DNA from: Streptosporangium sp. NBC_01755
GTDB lineage: Bacteria; Actinomycetota; Actinomycetes; Streptosporangiales; Streptosporangiaceae
Direction of reading: 5' to 3'
DNA: 64,000 nt
Assembly (NCBI RefSeq): GCF_035917995.1
Contig: NZ_CP109131.1
Location: forward strand, 5,022,001-5,086,000
Shown here: in pieces, positions 51,311-59,966 of the stretch
How positions within the stretch are numbered: position 1 is the stretch's first letter
How the letters are laid out: every line of letters starts with the position of its first letter
Position numbers and translations under genes: made by a program
The notes under the pieces: model-generated
What the model saw: only the letters and a program-made list of their open reading frames with translations
The model's database searches: none
Told to the model about the DNA's origin: nothing

Positions 51311-52630
51311 TTACTTCCAGGCTTTCTTGGCCTCGGCTTCGAGCTTCTCCTGGATGCCCTTGACGTCCGAGGGGTCGCGGACGAAGTCCTGCAGGAGCTT
51401 CCACTGACCCTTGCCGTCCGTGCCGCCGAAGGCGCTCGGCGCCAGGTCGGACATGTCGTAGCGGACCGCGTCGCCGGCGGAGATGATCGTCTGGGCGAGC
51501 TGCTTGGTCAGCTCGGCGGGGTAGTTGTCGGGCGAGACGTTGCGGTTGGGCGAGAGGTAGCCGGGAAGCTTCGCCCAGACCTCGCCGCCCTCGGCGGAGG
51601 CGAGGAACTCCAGCAGGGCCATCGCGCCCTCGGAGTCCTTCAGCGCCACCGCGATGTCGCCGCCCAGCACGACCGGCTCGGTGTCACCGGCCTTCGGGAA
51701 CGGGAAGTACTTGGCCTCCTCGCCCAGCTTGGCGCCCGACTCCTCGGCGGTGGTGCCCACGAAGTCGGCCTCGATGACCATGGCGGACTTGTCCTGGCCG
51801 TAGACCTGGGTCACGCAGGTCGGGAAGTCGGTCTGCAGGGCGCCGGAGGAGCCGCCGAGCAGGAACTCCTTTTTACCGACGAGCTGCCCGATCTTCTCCA
51901 GCGCGGTGGTCACGCTGGGGTCGGTCCACGGGATCTCGTGGTTGGAGAGCTTGGTGTAGTTCTCCGGGCCCGCGCTGGACAGGTAGACGTTCTCGAACAG
52001 GTCGGTCAGCGTCCAGCCGGAGGCGCCGCAGAGGGAGAACGGCGGGGTGCCGGAGTCGGCGATCGTCTGGGCGGTCTTGATCAGGTCGTCCCAGGTGGCC
52101 GGAGGCTGCGCCCCCGCGTCCTGGAACGCCTGGTCGCGGTACCAGATGAGCGACTTGTGAGCCGCCTTCACCAGCACGCCGTAGGACTGGCCGCCCGCGG
52201 AGCCGAGCTCCTTCCAGTACGGGGTGTAGTTGTCGTCGATCTGCTTCAGGACCTCGGCGGTGAGCGGCTTGAGCGCCTTCTGGTCCGCGTACTGCTTGAC
52301 CAGGCCCGGCTGGGGCAGGATCGCGATGTCCGGTGGGTTGCCGCCCTGGATGCGGGGACCGAGGTAGGCGCCGGTGTCCTCGCCGGTGGAGGCGTAGGTG
52401 ACCTTGGCGCCGGTCTTCGCCTCGAACGCCTTGAGCACTTCCTGGAAGTTGGTCTGCTCGGGGCCGGTCCACTTGGCGGCGACCTCGATGGACACCCCTT
52501 CGAGGGTCTTGGCGGCGGGTGCGGACGCGCTGCCGCTCGCGGCCGGTGCCGGGGCGGGCGACTCGCCCCCGCACGCGGCGAGTGCCAGGGCGAGCCCCGC
52601 CGTCGTCACTGTGGCAATGGTCTTGCGCAT
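51311..52630 (-). CDS. Carbohydrate ABC transporter substrate-binding lipoprotein (AglE type)
   Basis: 439 residues. Lipoprotein signal with lipobox LAACG (Cys ~20) and an Ala/Ser/Pro spacer after it. The mature part is a family 1 solute-binding protein (YASTGEDTGAYLGPRIQGGN, DIAILPQPGLVKQYADQK, LIWYRDQAFQDAGAQPPATW), close in style to alpha-glucoside/trehalose-binding AglE/ThuE proteins. ATG at 52630 with AGGAGG upstream. It lies just upstream of the two permeases (12 bp to the first), so it is their main partner. Confidence 0.93.
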   Translation of the reverse strand: MRKTIATVTTAGLALALAACGGESPAPAPAASGSASAPAAKTLEGVSIEVAAKWTGPEQTNFQEVLKAFEAKTGAKVTYASTGEDTGAYLGPRIQGGNPPDIAILPQPGLVKQYADQKALKPLTAEVLKQIDDNYTPYWKELGSAGGQSYGVLVKAAHKSLIWYRDQAFQDAGAQPPATWDDLIKTAQTIADSGTPPFSLCGASGWTLTDLFENVYLSSAGPENYTKLSNHEIPWTDPSVTTALEKIGQLVGKKEFLLGGSSGALQTDFPTCVTQVYGQDKSAMVIEADFVGTTAEESGAKLGEEAKYFPFPKAGDTEPVVLGGDIAVALKDSEGAMALLEFLASAEGGEVWAKLPGYLSPNRNVSPDNYPAELTKQLAQTIISAGDAVRYDMSDLAPSAFGGTDGKGQWKLLQDFVRDPSDVKGIQEKLEAEAKKAWK

Positions 52631-52738
52631 GCTGAACAGACCTCCTGAGATGTCGAGGCTTTGGCATAGGGGGATGGATGGGGACGTGCGAGCGGCCGAG
52701 ATGGGATGACGGCTCCTGCCAGGGGGGGCGCCCCGGCG

Positions 52739-53995
52739 TCAAGGAGCCCGGATGATCTCGACGAGCTGGCCTTTCATGGAGGCGACAACGTCGTCGCCGG
52801 CCTCCTCGAAGGGCGGGGTGAGCGCGTTGGAGACCGCGCTGGCGATCACCAGGCTCAGCTGGTTGTAGTTGGCGCTGGCGGGCCTGGGGCGGGCGGAGAG
52901 GATGCTCTGCTTCAGGACCGGCAGGTAGGGGAAACGCTTGATCAGGGCGGGGTCGTCGTACAGCTCGGCCCACACGGGCGGGAACGAGCCGTCGGTGAGT
53001 ACCCGCCGCTGGTTCTCCAGGCCGGTGAAGTAGCGGATGAACTCGACGGCCGACTTCTGCCGCTTGGAGAAGGCGCTCACCGCGAGGTTGTAGCCGCCCA
53101 GCGAGCCGGTTCCCGGGCCGCTCAGCCCGGGAAGCCTGGTGACCCCGAACCTGTCGGCGATGGACGAGAGGGTGGCCGGCCCGTACGCGTGCGGCCAGTT
53201 GCGGGCGAAGGCCAGCCTGCCCTCCTGGAAGGCCAGCCGCGACTCCTCCTCCTTGAAGGAGAGCGACTCGGGCGGGATCCACCCCTCCCGGAACCCGTCC
53301 ACCAGGAAGTCCAGGCCGGCCTTCGCCTTGGCCACGTCCATGGTCACCTCGGTGCCGTCCGGGCTGAGGATCTGCCCGCCCGCCGACTGCACGGCCTCGG
53401 TGAAGTTGACGGTCAGGCCCTCGTAGGCCAGGAACTGGCCCGCGTAGCCGCCGATGTCGTACCTCTCGTGCAGGGTGCGCGCCTGCGTGCGGAGTTCCTC
53501 CCAGGTCTTCGGCGGTTTGAAACCCTGCTTGGCCAGCAGGTCCTTGCGGTAGTAGAGCAGCCCCGCGTTGCTGGTGTACGGCACGGCCCAGAGCTTGCCC
53601 TGGTAGACCGCCGTGTCGACGACCGGCGGTAGGAACCGGTCGAGCGGGAACATCGTGCGCTCCAGTGGCAGGATCCAGCCGGCATCGGCGAACTCCGCGG
53701 TCCGGACCACGTCCAGTGCCAGCACGTCGTAGCGGTCGCTCTTGGCCTGCAGGTTGGCGACCATCTGGGCGCGCTGCTCGTCGGCCGCCTCGGGGAGTTC
53801 GAGCAGGCTCACCCGCTCCTGGGGATGTGTCTGGTTCCACCGGTCCAGCAGCGGTTGCAGGTACGCCGTCGTGTCGCGGCCGATGACGAGGGTGAACGGG
53901 CCGGTTCCACCGAACCGCTCGGTCTCCCGCGTGCCGGCAGCCGAGCACCCCGCCAGGAGAAGCACGGCGAGCGCGATGGGGATGAGTCGGCGCAC
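52739..53995 (-). CDS. Second sugar-binding lipoprotein (trehalose/maltose-binding type)
   Basis: 418 residues from GTG at 53995 with AGGAGG four bases upstream. Lipobox LLAGCS (Cys ~17). The mature protein is a family 1 solute-binding protein: RDTTAYLQPLLDRWNQTHPQ, LPEAADEQRAQMVANLQAKS, YDVLALDVVRTAEFAD, VPYTSNAGLLYYRKDLLAKQ, resembling trehalose/maltose-binding proteins (ThuE/LpqY-like). It is the first gene of the importer operon and is clearly different from the next binding protein. Two binding proteins for one permease pair is unusual and suggests a broadened substrate range or an evolutionary merger. Confidence 0.92.
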   Translation of the reverse strand: MRRLIPIALAVLLLAGCSAAGTRETERFGGTGPFTLVIGRDTTAYLQPLLDRWNQTHPQERVSLLELPEAADEQRAQMVANLQAKSDRYDVLALDVVRTAEFADAGWILPLERTMFPLDRFLPPVVDTAVYQGKLWAVPYTSNAGLLYYRKDLLAKQGFKPPKTWEELRTQARTLHERYDIGGYAGQFLAYEGLTVNFTEAVQSAGGQILSPDGTEVTMDVAKAKAGLDFLVDGFREGWIPPESLSFKEEESRLAFQEGRLAFARNWPHAYGPATLSSIADRFGVTRLPGLSGPGTGSLGGYNLAVSAFSKRQKSAVEFIRYFTGLENQRRVLTDGSFPPVWAELYDDPALIKRFPYLPVLKQSILSARPRPASANYNQLSLVIASAVSNALTPPFEEAGDDVVASMKGQLVEIIRAP

Positions 53996-54047
53996 CGTTT
54001 CCTCCTGATTTCCAGCTGTTTACATACGCGTTAGGTAGATGCATGCA

Positions 54048-54067
54048 TGTTATGCATAGCGATAACA
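54048..54067. promoter_or_regulatory. Possible operator between the sugar importer and padR genes
   Basis: TGTTAT (54048-54053) and ATAACA (54062-54067) are complements around an 8-base spacer in an A/T-rich divergent promoter region (54020-54080). ATGCATGCATG and TATGCATA overlap its left side. It could bind the PadR protein or a sugar regulator. Confidence 0.4.
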
Positions 54068-54126
54068 TCATCGTCAACGGATGAACACGTAACGCTCACG
54101 TAACGAGCTTTCCGAGGAGGTGGGGC

Positions 54127-54633
54127 GTGCGGCTGATGCTGCTGGCGCTCCTCGCGAAGGAACCTGCCCACGGCTACGAGCTCAAACAGGCGCTTGAACA
54201 GATCTTCGGTAGCGCCTACCCTTCACCGAACATCGGGCAGATCTACGTTACGCTCGGCCGTCTGGAGAAGGACGGTCTGGTGCGCGCCGTGGACGTCGAG
54301 CAGTCCAACCGGCCGAACAAGAAGGTCTACTACCTGACGGCCGCGGGCCGCGAGATCCTCGACACGTGGGTGGACGAGCCCACCGAGGGGCCCCGGGTCC
54401 GGGACGAGTTCTTCATGAAACTCGTGCTGGCCCCGATGACCGGCATCGCCGACAGGATGGCGATGATCAACCGCCAGCGCCGTCACTACCTCGGACTCAT
54501 GCGTGACCTCAACGAACTCGCGCAGCAGACCGATCCGGGCAATCGGGTCGCGCTCCTGCTGGTCGAGGGGGCCATGCTGCACCTCCAGGCCGACCTCGAC
54601 TGGCTCGAACGCTGCCAGGAGGACCTGAGTTGA
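54127..54633 (+). CDS. PadR-family transcriptional regulator
   Basis: 168 residues. The N-terminal PadR winged helix (LMLLALLAKEPAHGYELKQA, then PNIGQIYVTLGRLEKDGLVR, KKVYYLTAAGREIL) and the C-terminal Vir-type helical dimerisation domain are both complete. GTG at 54127 with GAGGAGG upstream. Its stop overlaps by four bases (TTGA) the start of an ABC ATPase, so it is co-translated with the exporter it most likely represses. Confidence 0.94.
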   Translation: MRLMLLALLAKEPAHGYELKQALEQIFGSAYPSPNIGQIYVTLGRLEKDGLVRAVDVEQSNRPNKKVYYLTAAGREILDTWVDEPTEGPRVRDEFFMKLVLAPMTGIADRMAMINRQRRHYLGLMRDLNELAQQTDPGNRVALLLVEGAMLHLQADLDWLERCQEDLS

Positions 54634-55373
54634 TTTCTCCCGTGGTCGACACAGTCAACCTTGTCAAGATCTACCAGGACGGCGGGGTGCCGGTGCCCGC
54701 CGTGCGGGGGGTCGACCTGCGGGTGAGCGCGGGGGAGTTCGTGGCGGTCATGGGGCCGTCCGGGTCGGGCAAATCCACGCTGGTCCACATGATCGGCGGT
54801 CTTGAGGCCAGGACCAGCGGCGAGATCTGGCTCGACGGGCAGCGGGCCGACACGCTGAACGAGAGCGCCTGGGCGCTGCTCCGCCGCCGGAAGATCGGCT
54901 TCGTCTTCCAGTTCTTCAACCTCGTCGCCAACATGACCGTGGCCGACAACGTCGAGCTGCCCGCGCTGCTGGCCGGGGTCAGCGCGCGCGAGGCCCGCCG
55001 GCGCCGCGAGTACCTTCTCGGCGAGCTCGGCCTGACCGCTCGCGCCGACGCCGCGCCCGCCCAGCTCGCCGGAGGCGAGCAGCAGCGGGTCGCGCTGGCC
55101 CGCGCGCTGGCCAACAAGCCGAGCCTGCTGCTCGCGGACGAGCCCACGGGCAACCTCGACAGCCGCAACACCCGCGACGTCCTGCGCCTGCTCGGCGAGG
55201 TCCACCGCGAGGGCCAGACCGTCATCATGGTCACCCACGACGCCCGAGTGGCGAGCCTGGCCGACCGGGTGGTCTCCCTCCTGGACGGTCAGGTCGTCGA
55301 CGACGGCGGCGCCGGCCTGGTCCGCCGCCGTCCCAAGGGCAGCGCGGGCGACGTCGTCGAACTGAGAGGCTGA
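54630..55373 (+). CDS. ABC transporter ATP-binding protein (MacB/LolD type)
   Basis: 247 residues from TTG at 54630, within the padR stop. Walker A GPSGSGKST, Q-loop FVFQFFNL, signature LAGGEQQRVALARAL (LSGGQ variant), Walker B LLLADEPTGNLDS, and H-loop MVTHD are all present. The NLDSRN and FQFFNLV features are typical of MacB/LolCDE-like transporters partnered with FtsX permeases. The permease is the next gene, about 100 bp downstream. Likely exports a peptide, lipid or drug. Confidence 0.95.
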   Translation: MISPVVDTVNLVKIYQDGGVPVPAVRGVDLRVSAGEFVAVMGPSGSGKSTLVHMIGGLEARTSGEIWLDGQRADTLNESAWALLRRRKIGFVFQFFNLVANMTVADNVELPALLAGVSAREARRRREYLLGELGLTARADAAPAQLAGGEQQRVALARALANKPSLLLADEPTGNLDSRNTRDVLRLLGEVHREGQTVIMVTHDARVASLADRVVSLLDGQVVDDGGAGLVRRRPKGSAGDVVELRG

Positions 55374-55474
55374 CCGATGCGCCCCCCCTCTCCCCGGATC
55401 CTGCCCGCGGGGACCGTCCGGCCCGCGCTCTCGCGGCCCGCCGGGTTCGCGGCCTCCCCGGCCGGCGCGTCGCG

Positions 55475-57754
55475 ATGAGCACCGTCCGCGCCTCCTACCG
55501 GTGGATCCGGGCCGACCTGCGGGCGCGCAGGGCACAGGCGCTGCTGACGGTGCTGGCCGTGGCCGGGATCGTCACGGCGCTGATCACCTCCGCGACCCTG
55601 CTTGAGGACGGCACCAACCCGTGGCGCGGCCTGTTCGCCGAGTCCAGGGGAGCGCACGTGTGGATACACACCAGGGACGCCCCCGAGGTGGCCGCGCTGT
55701 CGAGACTCCCCGGCGTGGTCCAGGTGGCCGGCCCCTACCGGTCGGCCCCGGTCACGCTCACCCTGGACGGGAAGAAGTCGCCGGTGGCGCTGCGCGAGAT
55801 GTCCGCGACGCCGCCGAGGGTCGCGGTCCCCCTGATCCGGGAGGGGCGCCCGCTCCGCCCCGGCGACACCGACGGAGTGGTCGTCGAGCGCTCCTTCGCC
55901 AGGGCGCTCGACCTGAGGGTGGGCGGCCCCTTCCCGGTGACGGGGCTCAACGGCGCCACCCACCCGCTCATCGTGGTCGGCCTGGCCGACAGCGCCGACC
56001 AGGGCTTCTACCCCGAGTGGACGCCCGGCCTGGCCTGGACGCTCGGGCTCGTCCTGGCGCGGGTCGAGCCCGCGCTGGGCCGCAGCGAGTCGGTCACCGG
56101 GCTGCGCCTGGCCGACGGCGAGGCCACGCTGCCCGCCGCCCACGGTGCCGTCACCCTCCTGGAGGGGAAGATCCAGCGGATGTCCACCTGGCGCGAGGTC
56201 CGGGCCTCGATGGAGCTGGACAACCGGCTGCTCGGCCTGCTGCTCGCGCTGTTCGGCATCACCGGGCTGGTGGCCGCCGCGCTCGCCATCGCCAACGCGG
56301 TGGGCGGCCGGGTGCTGGCCCAGACCCGCGACATCGCCACCCTCAAGTCCCTCGGCTACACCCGGGGCCAGGTCTTCGCGGTGCTCATGGCCGAGCACGG
56401 CGCGCTCGGGCTGCTCGGCATCGTCATCGGACTCCTCTGCGGTCAGGTCGCCGCCTCGTTCGTCCTGGACGGGGTGCCGATCCTGCCGCTCTCGCCGGTC
56501 CCGCTGCTCGCCATAGCCGGTGGCACCGCCGTGGTGGTCTGCGTGGCGGTGGCCCTGCCGGCCTGGCGCGGCGGGCGCACCCCTCCCATCCCCGCGGCCC
56601 CTGCGGCGCCGCCCCGGGGGCACCTGTCGAGGCTGGCGAGGCTGGCGCTTCTGCTGCGACTGCCGCCCGCCCTGGTCCTGGGCACCCGCGACGCCTTCAC
56701 CCGGCGCGTCCCGGCGTTCCTGAGCATCTTCGGCGTCGCGATCCCGATGATGATGATCACCATTGGGCTCGGCTGCTGGGCCACCCTGGACGACTTCCTG
56801 CGCCGCCCCGAGCAGGTCGGCCAGGCGGCGGCGCTCACGGTGCGCCCGGACAAGCTCCCGGCCGGCGACGCCCTGAAGATCGCCAGGGCCGACCCCGAGG
56901 TGCTGGCCGCCTATCCCGGCGCCGAGGTGCTCGCCCTGGAGCCCGAGCAGACCAGGAGCGTGCTGGCCCGCGCCGCAGGCACCTCGACCGAGCCGTACCC
57001 CTTCTCGGTGGTCGAGGGCAGGATGTACGCCGCCAGGGGAGAGGCGGTCGCCGGGCAGGGGCTGCTCGACCTGCTGGGTGTGAAGATCGGCGACCGGGTC
57101 CGGCTGACCGTGGGCGGCACCCCGCTGATCGTGCACCTGGTGGGCCGGGTGGTGGAGCCGGACCAGGACGGGGAGGTGCTCTCCTTCGGCATCGACAGCC
57201 TCGCGGCCAAGGACGCGGTACCGCCGCAGTTCTACAGCCTGGTGCTCAGGCCGGGCGCGGACCCGGCCGAGGTACGGGCTCGGCTGCTGGCCGCCTCGGG
57301 AGAGGCCCTTGAGGTGCACCGGGTGGTCAACCCGGCGGAGCGGCTGGCGATCATCCGGGTGGTGATCGTGGCGCTGATCGGCGTGCTCGCCCTGCTGGGC
57401 CTGGCCAACCTCCTCACGGCCGCTGCCCTGGGCCTGCGCGACCACGCCTTCGATCTCGCGGTGCTCAAGGCCATGGGCCTCACGCCCAGACAGGTGGCCG
57501 CCACCCTGGTCACCGGGACCGGCCTGCTGATCGTGCTGGGCGTGGTCGCGGGCACCGCGGCCGGGGCCTCGCTGGTCGGCGGGCTGATCGACCTGCAGGG
57601 CCACACCAGCGGCGTCGGCGCCGGCATCGGCCGTACGCCCTCGGCCCTGACGCTCGCCGTCGCGATGCTCGTCGCGGTCGGCTCCGCCCTGCTGGTGACG
57701 CTGATCCCGGCGGCCCGCGCCGCCCGCGCCCAGGTCCCGGTAACGGCGAGATAG
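55475..57754 (+). CDS. FtsX-like ABC transporter permease
   Basis: 759 residues. N-terminal transmembrane helix (~20-42, ALLTVLAVAGIVTALITSAT), a large extracytoplasmic MacB-like domain (~45-250), a core of three helices (~255-370, with the FtsX motif NRLLGLLLALFGITGLVAAA, TRDIATLKSLGYTRGQVFAV), a second extracytoplasmic domain (~415-600) and another three-helix FtsX core (~625-750, DHAFDLAVLKAMGLTPRQVA). Two FtsX modules in one chain means one protein can form the membrane part. Partner of the ATPase upstream; followed by a terminator. Confidence 0.93.
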   Translation: MSTVRASYRWIRADLRARRAQALLTVLAVAGIVTALITSATLLEDGTNPWRGLFAESRGAHVWIHTRDAPEVAALSRLPGVVQVAGPYRSAPVTLTLDGKKSPVALREMSATPPRVAVPLIREGRPLRPGDTDGVVVERSFARALDLRVGGPFPVTGLNGATHPLIVVGLADSADQGFYPEWTPGLAWTLGLVLARVEPALGRSESVTGLRLADGEATLPAAHGAVTLLEGKIQRMSTWREVRASMELDNRLLGLLLALFGITGLVAAALAIANAVGGRVLAQTRDIATLKSLGYTRGQVFAVLMAEHGALGLLGIVIGLLCGQVAASFVLDGVPILPLSPVPLLAIAGGTAVVVCVAVALPAWRGGRTPPIPAAPAAPPRGHLSRLARLALLLRLPPALVLGTRDAFTRRVPAFLSIFGVAIPMMMITIGLGCWATLDDFLRRPEQVGQAAALTVRPDKLPAGDALKIARADPEVLAAYPGAEVLALEPEQTRSVLARAAGTSTEPYPFSVVEGRMYAARGEAVAGQGLLDLLGVKIGDRVRLTVGGTPLIVHLVGRVVEPDQDGEVLSFGIDSLAAKDAVPPQFYSLVLRPGADPAEVRARLLAASGEALEVHRVVNPAERLAIIRVVIVALIGVLALLGLANLLTAAALGLRDHAFDLAVLKAMGLTPRQVAATLVTGTGLLIVLGVVAGTAAGASLVGGLIDLQGHTSGVGAGIGRTPSALTLAVAMLVAVGSALLVTLIPAARAARAQVPVTAR

Positions 57755-57778
57755 CCCCGGGACACGCGTCCCGGGGCT
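57753..57778. terminator. Terminator between convergent FtsX-permease and treS genes
   Basis: AGCCCCGGGAC (57753-57763) and GTCCCGGGGCT (57768-57778) form a perfect 11-bp stem with an ACGC loop, beginning at the permease stop codon and 15 bp from the treS stop on the other strand. Confidence 0.8.
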
Positions 57779-57793
57779 GTCTCGGAGTCGTTC

Positions 57794-59491
57794 TCAGGCT
57801 TTGAGCGAGAACCAGTAGAAGCCGTGACCCGGCAGGGTCAGCAGGTAGGGCAGGGTGCCCACCGAGGGGAAGTGCACCCCGCCCCTGGCCTCGACGGGGG
57901 TCATCCCCGCGAAGCGGCACAGGTCGAGCTCGACCGGCTGCGGATACTTCGACAGGTTGTTGACGCAGAGCATCAGATCGTCCCCGTCCTCACGGACGAA
58001 GCTGAGCACCGCCGGGTTGCTGGACCACAGCTCGTTGTAGACGCCGGTGCCGAAGACCGGGTGTTCCCGGCGGATCGCCAGCATGTTCCTGGTGAAGTGG
58101 AGCAGCGAGGCGGGGTTCCGCTGCTGCGCCTCCACGTTGACCGCCTGGTAGCCGTAGATCGGGTCCATCACGGCGGGCAGGTAGAGGCGTCCGGGATCGG
58201 CCGTGGAGAAGCCCGCGTTGCGGTCGGGGCTCCACTGCATCGGGGTGCGGACCGCGTCGCGGTCCTCCAGCCAGATGTTGTCACCCATGCCGATCTCGTC
58301 GCCGTAGTACATGACCGGGGAGCCGGGCAGCGAGAGCAGCAGTGCGGTGAACAGCTCGATCTGGTCGCGGTCGTTCTCCAGCAGCGGGGCGAGGCGGCGC
58401 CGGATGCCGAGGTAGGCTCGCATGCGCGGGTCCTTGGCATACTCGGCGTGCATGTAGTCGCGCTCCTCCTCGGTGACCGTCTCAAGCGTCAGCTCGTCGT
58501 GGTTACGGAGGAAGATGCCCCACTGGCCGCTCTCGGGGAGCTTCGGGGTCCGCGACATGATCTCGGAGATCGGCTCGCGGCTGCCCCGCCGCACGCCCAT
58601 GAAGATGCGCGGCATGAGCGGGAAGTGGAAGGCCATGTGGCACTCGTCGCCGCCGGCCGCGGGATCGCCGAAGTACTCGACCACGTCCTCGGGCCAGCCG
58701 TTGGCCTCGGCCAGCAGCACCCGGTCGGGGTAGAGGCGGTCGACCTCGGCGCGGACCTTCTTCAGGTAGGCGTGGGTCTCCGGCAGGCCGGAGCAGTCGG
58801 TGCCCTCGCGCTCGAAGAGGTAGGGCACCGCGTCGAGACGGAAGCCGTCGATGCCCAGGTCCAGCCAGAAACGCAGGACCTCCAGCATGGCCTCCTGGAC
58901 CGCCGGGTTCTCGTAGTTCAGATCCGGCTGGTGGTGGAAGAAGCGGTGCCAGTAGTACTGCTTGCGGACCGGGTCATAGGTCCAGTTGGACTCCTCGGCG
59001 CCGACGAAGATGATCGGCGCGTCGGGATACCCGGTCGGATGATCGGACCAGACGTAGAAGTCGCCGTACGGGCCCTCGGGGTCGTGCCGGGACGCCTGGA
59101 ACCAGGGGTGCTTGTCGCTGGTGTGGTTCATCACCAGGTCGGTGATGATGCGCAGGCCCCGCCGGTGCGCCGACTCGATCAGCTCCACGAAGTCTCCGAG
59201 ATCGCCGAAGTCCGGCAGGATCTTCATGTAGTCGGAGATGTCGTAACCGCCGTCACGCAGGGGAGACTCGTACAGCGGAAGCAGCCACAGGCAGTCGACG
59301 CCGAGCCACTGGACGTAGTCCAGCTTCTCGATGAGGCCGCGCAGATCACCCGTGCCGTCGCCGTTGGAGTCCTTGAACCCGCGGACCAGCACCTCGTAGA
59401 AGACCGCGCGCTTGTACCACCGGGGGTCGGCCGAGACGAAGTCCTCGGCCACTGACTCCGGGGAAGGGGAGGGGAGGGGGGATGGATTCAT
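57794..59491 (-). CDS. treS: Trehalose synthase (maltose alpha-D-glucosyltransferase)
   Basis: 565 residues from ATG at 59491; a GTG five codons upstream is also open. Interconverts maltose and trehalose and feeds maltose to the maltokinase/GlgE route. TreS signature blocks: [72 protein letters not shown] (nucleophile), [12 protein letters not shown] (acid), [11 protein letters not shown]. The N-terminal tail is a Pro/Ser repeat. The usual partner gene for maltokinase (pep2/mak) is not adjacent. It complements the TreY/TreZ route encoded 13 kb upstream. Confidence 0.96.
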   Translation of the reverse strand: MNPSPLPSPSPESVAEDFVSADPRWYKRAVFYEVLVRGFKDSNGDGTGDLRGLIEKLDYVQWLGVDCLWLLPLYESPLRDGGYDISDYMKILPDFGDLGDFVELIESAHRRGLRIITDLVMNHTSDKHPWFQASRHDPEGPYGDFYVWSDHPTGYPDAPIIFVGAEESNWTYDPVRKQYYWHRFFHHQPDLNYENPAVQEAMLEVLRFWLDLGIDGFRLDAVPYLFEREGTDCSGLPETHAYLKKVRAEVDRLYPDRVLLAEANGWPEDVVEYFGDPAAGGDECHMAFHFPLMPRIFMGVRRGSREPISEIMSRTPKLPESGQWGIFLRNHDELTLETVTEEERDYMHAEYAKDPRMRAYLGIRRRLAPLLENDRDQIELFTALLLSLPGSPVMYYGDEIGMGDNIWLEDRDAVRTPMQWSPDRNAGFSTADPGRLYLPAVMDPIYGYQAVNVEAQQRNPASLLHFTRNMLAIRREHPVFGTGVYNELWSSNPAVLSFVREDGDDLMLCVNNLSKYPQPVELDLCRFAGMTPVEARGGVHFPSVGTLPYLLTLPGHGFYWFSLKA

Positions 59492-59966
59492 CGTGTTCTC
59501 GCTCACGGTGATAAAGGGCAGGACGAAGTCACCGGAAGCTCCGGCTGATGATGTTTGGTGACCGCGCCGCCGGGAGCCGTCATCCCCACGAGCTCCATGG
59601 CCTTGGATGGGCCGAATTTGTGATTCGGAGCCATCCGTTGTGGCGCTTTCTGGGCCGAACACTACCAGCCGACCGAACCTCTCGAAGCCCCCTTGGCGTG
59701 GTACGCCGCCCCCGCCCCACGGAATCGCGGCGCGCATCGCGCCGTGCCCGCGTAATCGCCGCGTCGCTCACCGTTTTCCTGCGCGAAACATGACACGCCC
59801 CAAGGGGGTGACCTCGGCTTATGTCCGCGGACCCGGCAGGCGCGCGCGTCGCCGGACGGGGACGCGTTTCAGTCTTCTGCGAGGGGGCGGAATCCGATTC
59901 CGGGGGCGCGGGAAGGCTCAGCCGGGCCGTGTGGTACGGACCCGGCGGGTGGACGGCGTCGGGAGG
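59492..59966. other. Gene-free spacer upstream of treS
   Basis: 475 bp between the treS start and the stop of the asparagine-synthase-like gene, both on the minus strand. Open frames here have the Arg/Gly bias of shadows. It must contain the treS promoter, but I cannot point to convincing -35/-10 boxes. Confidence 0.5.
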
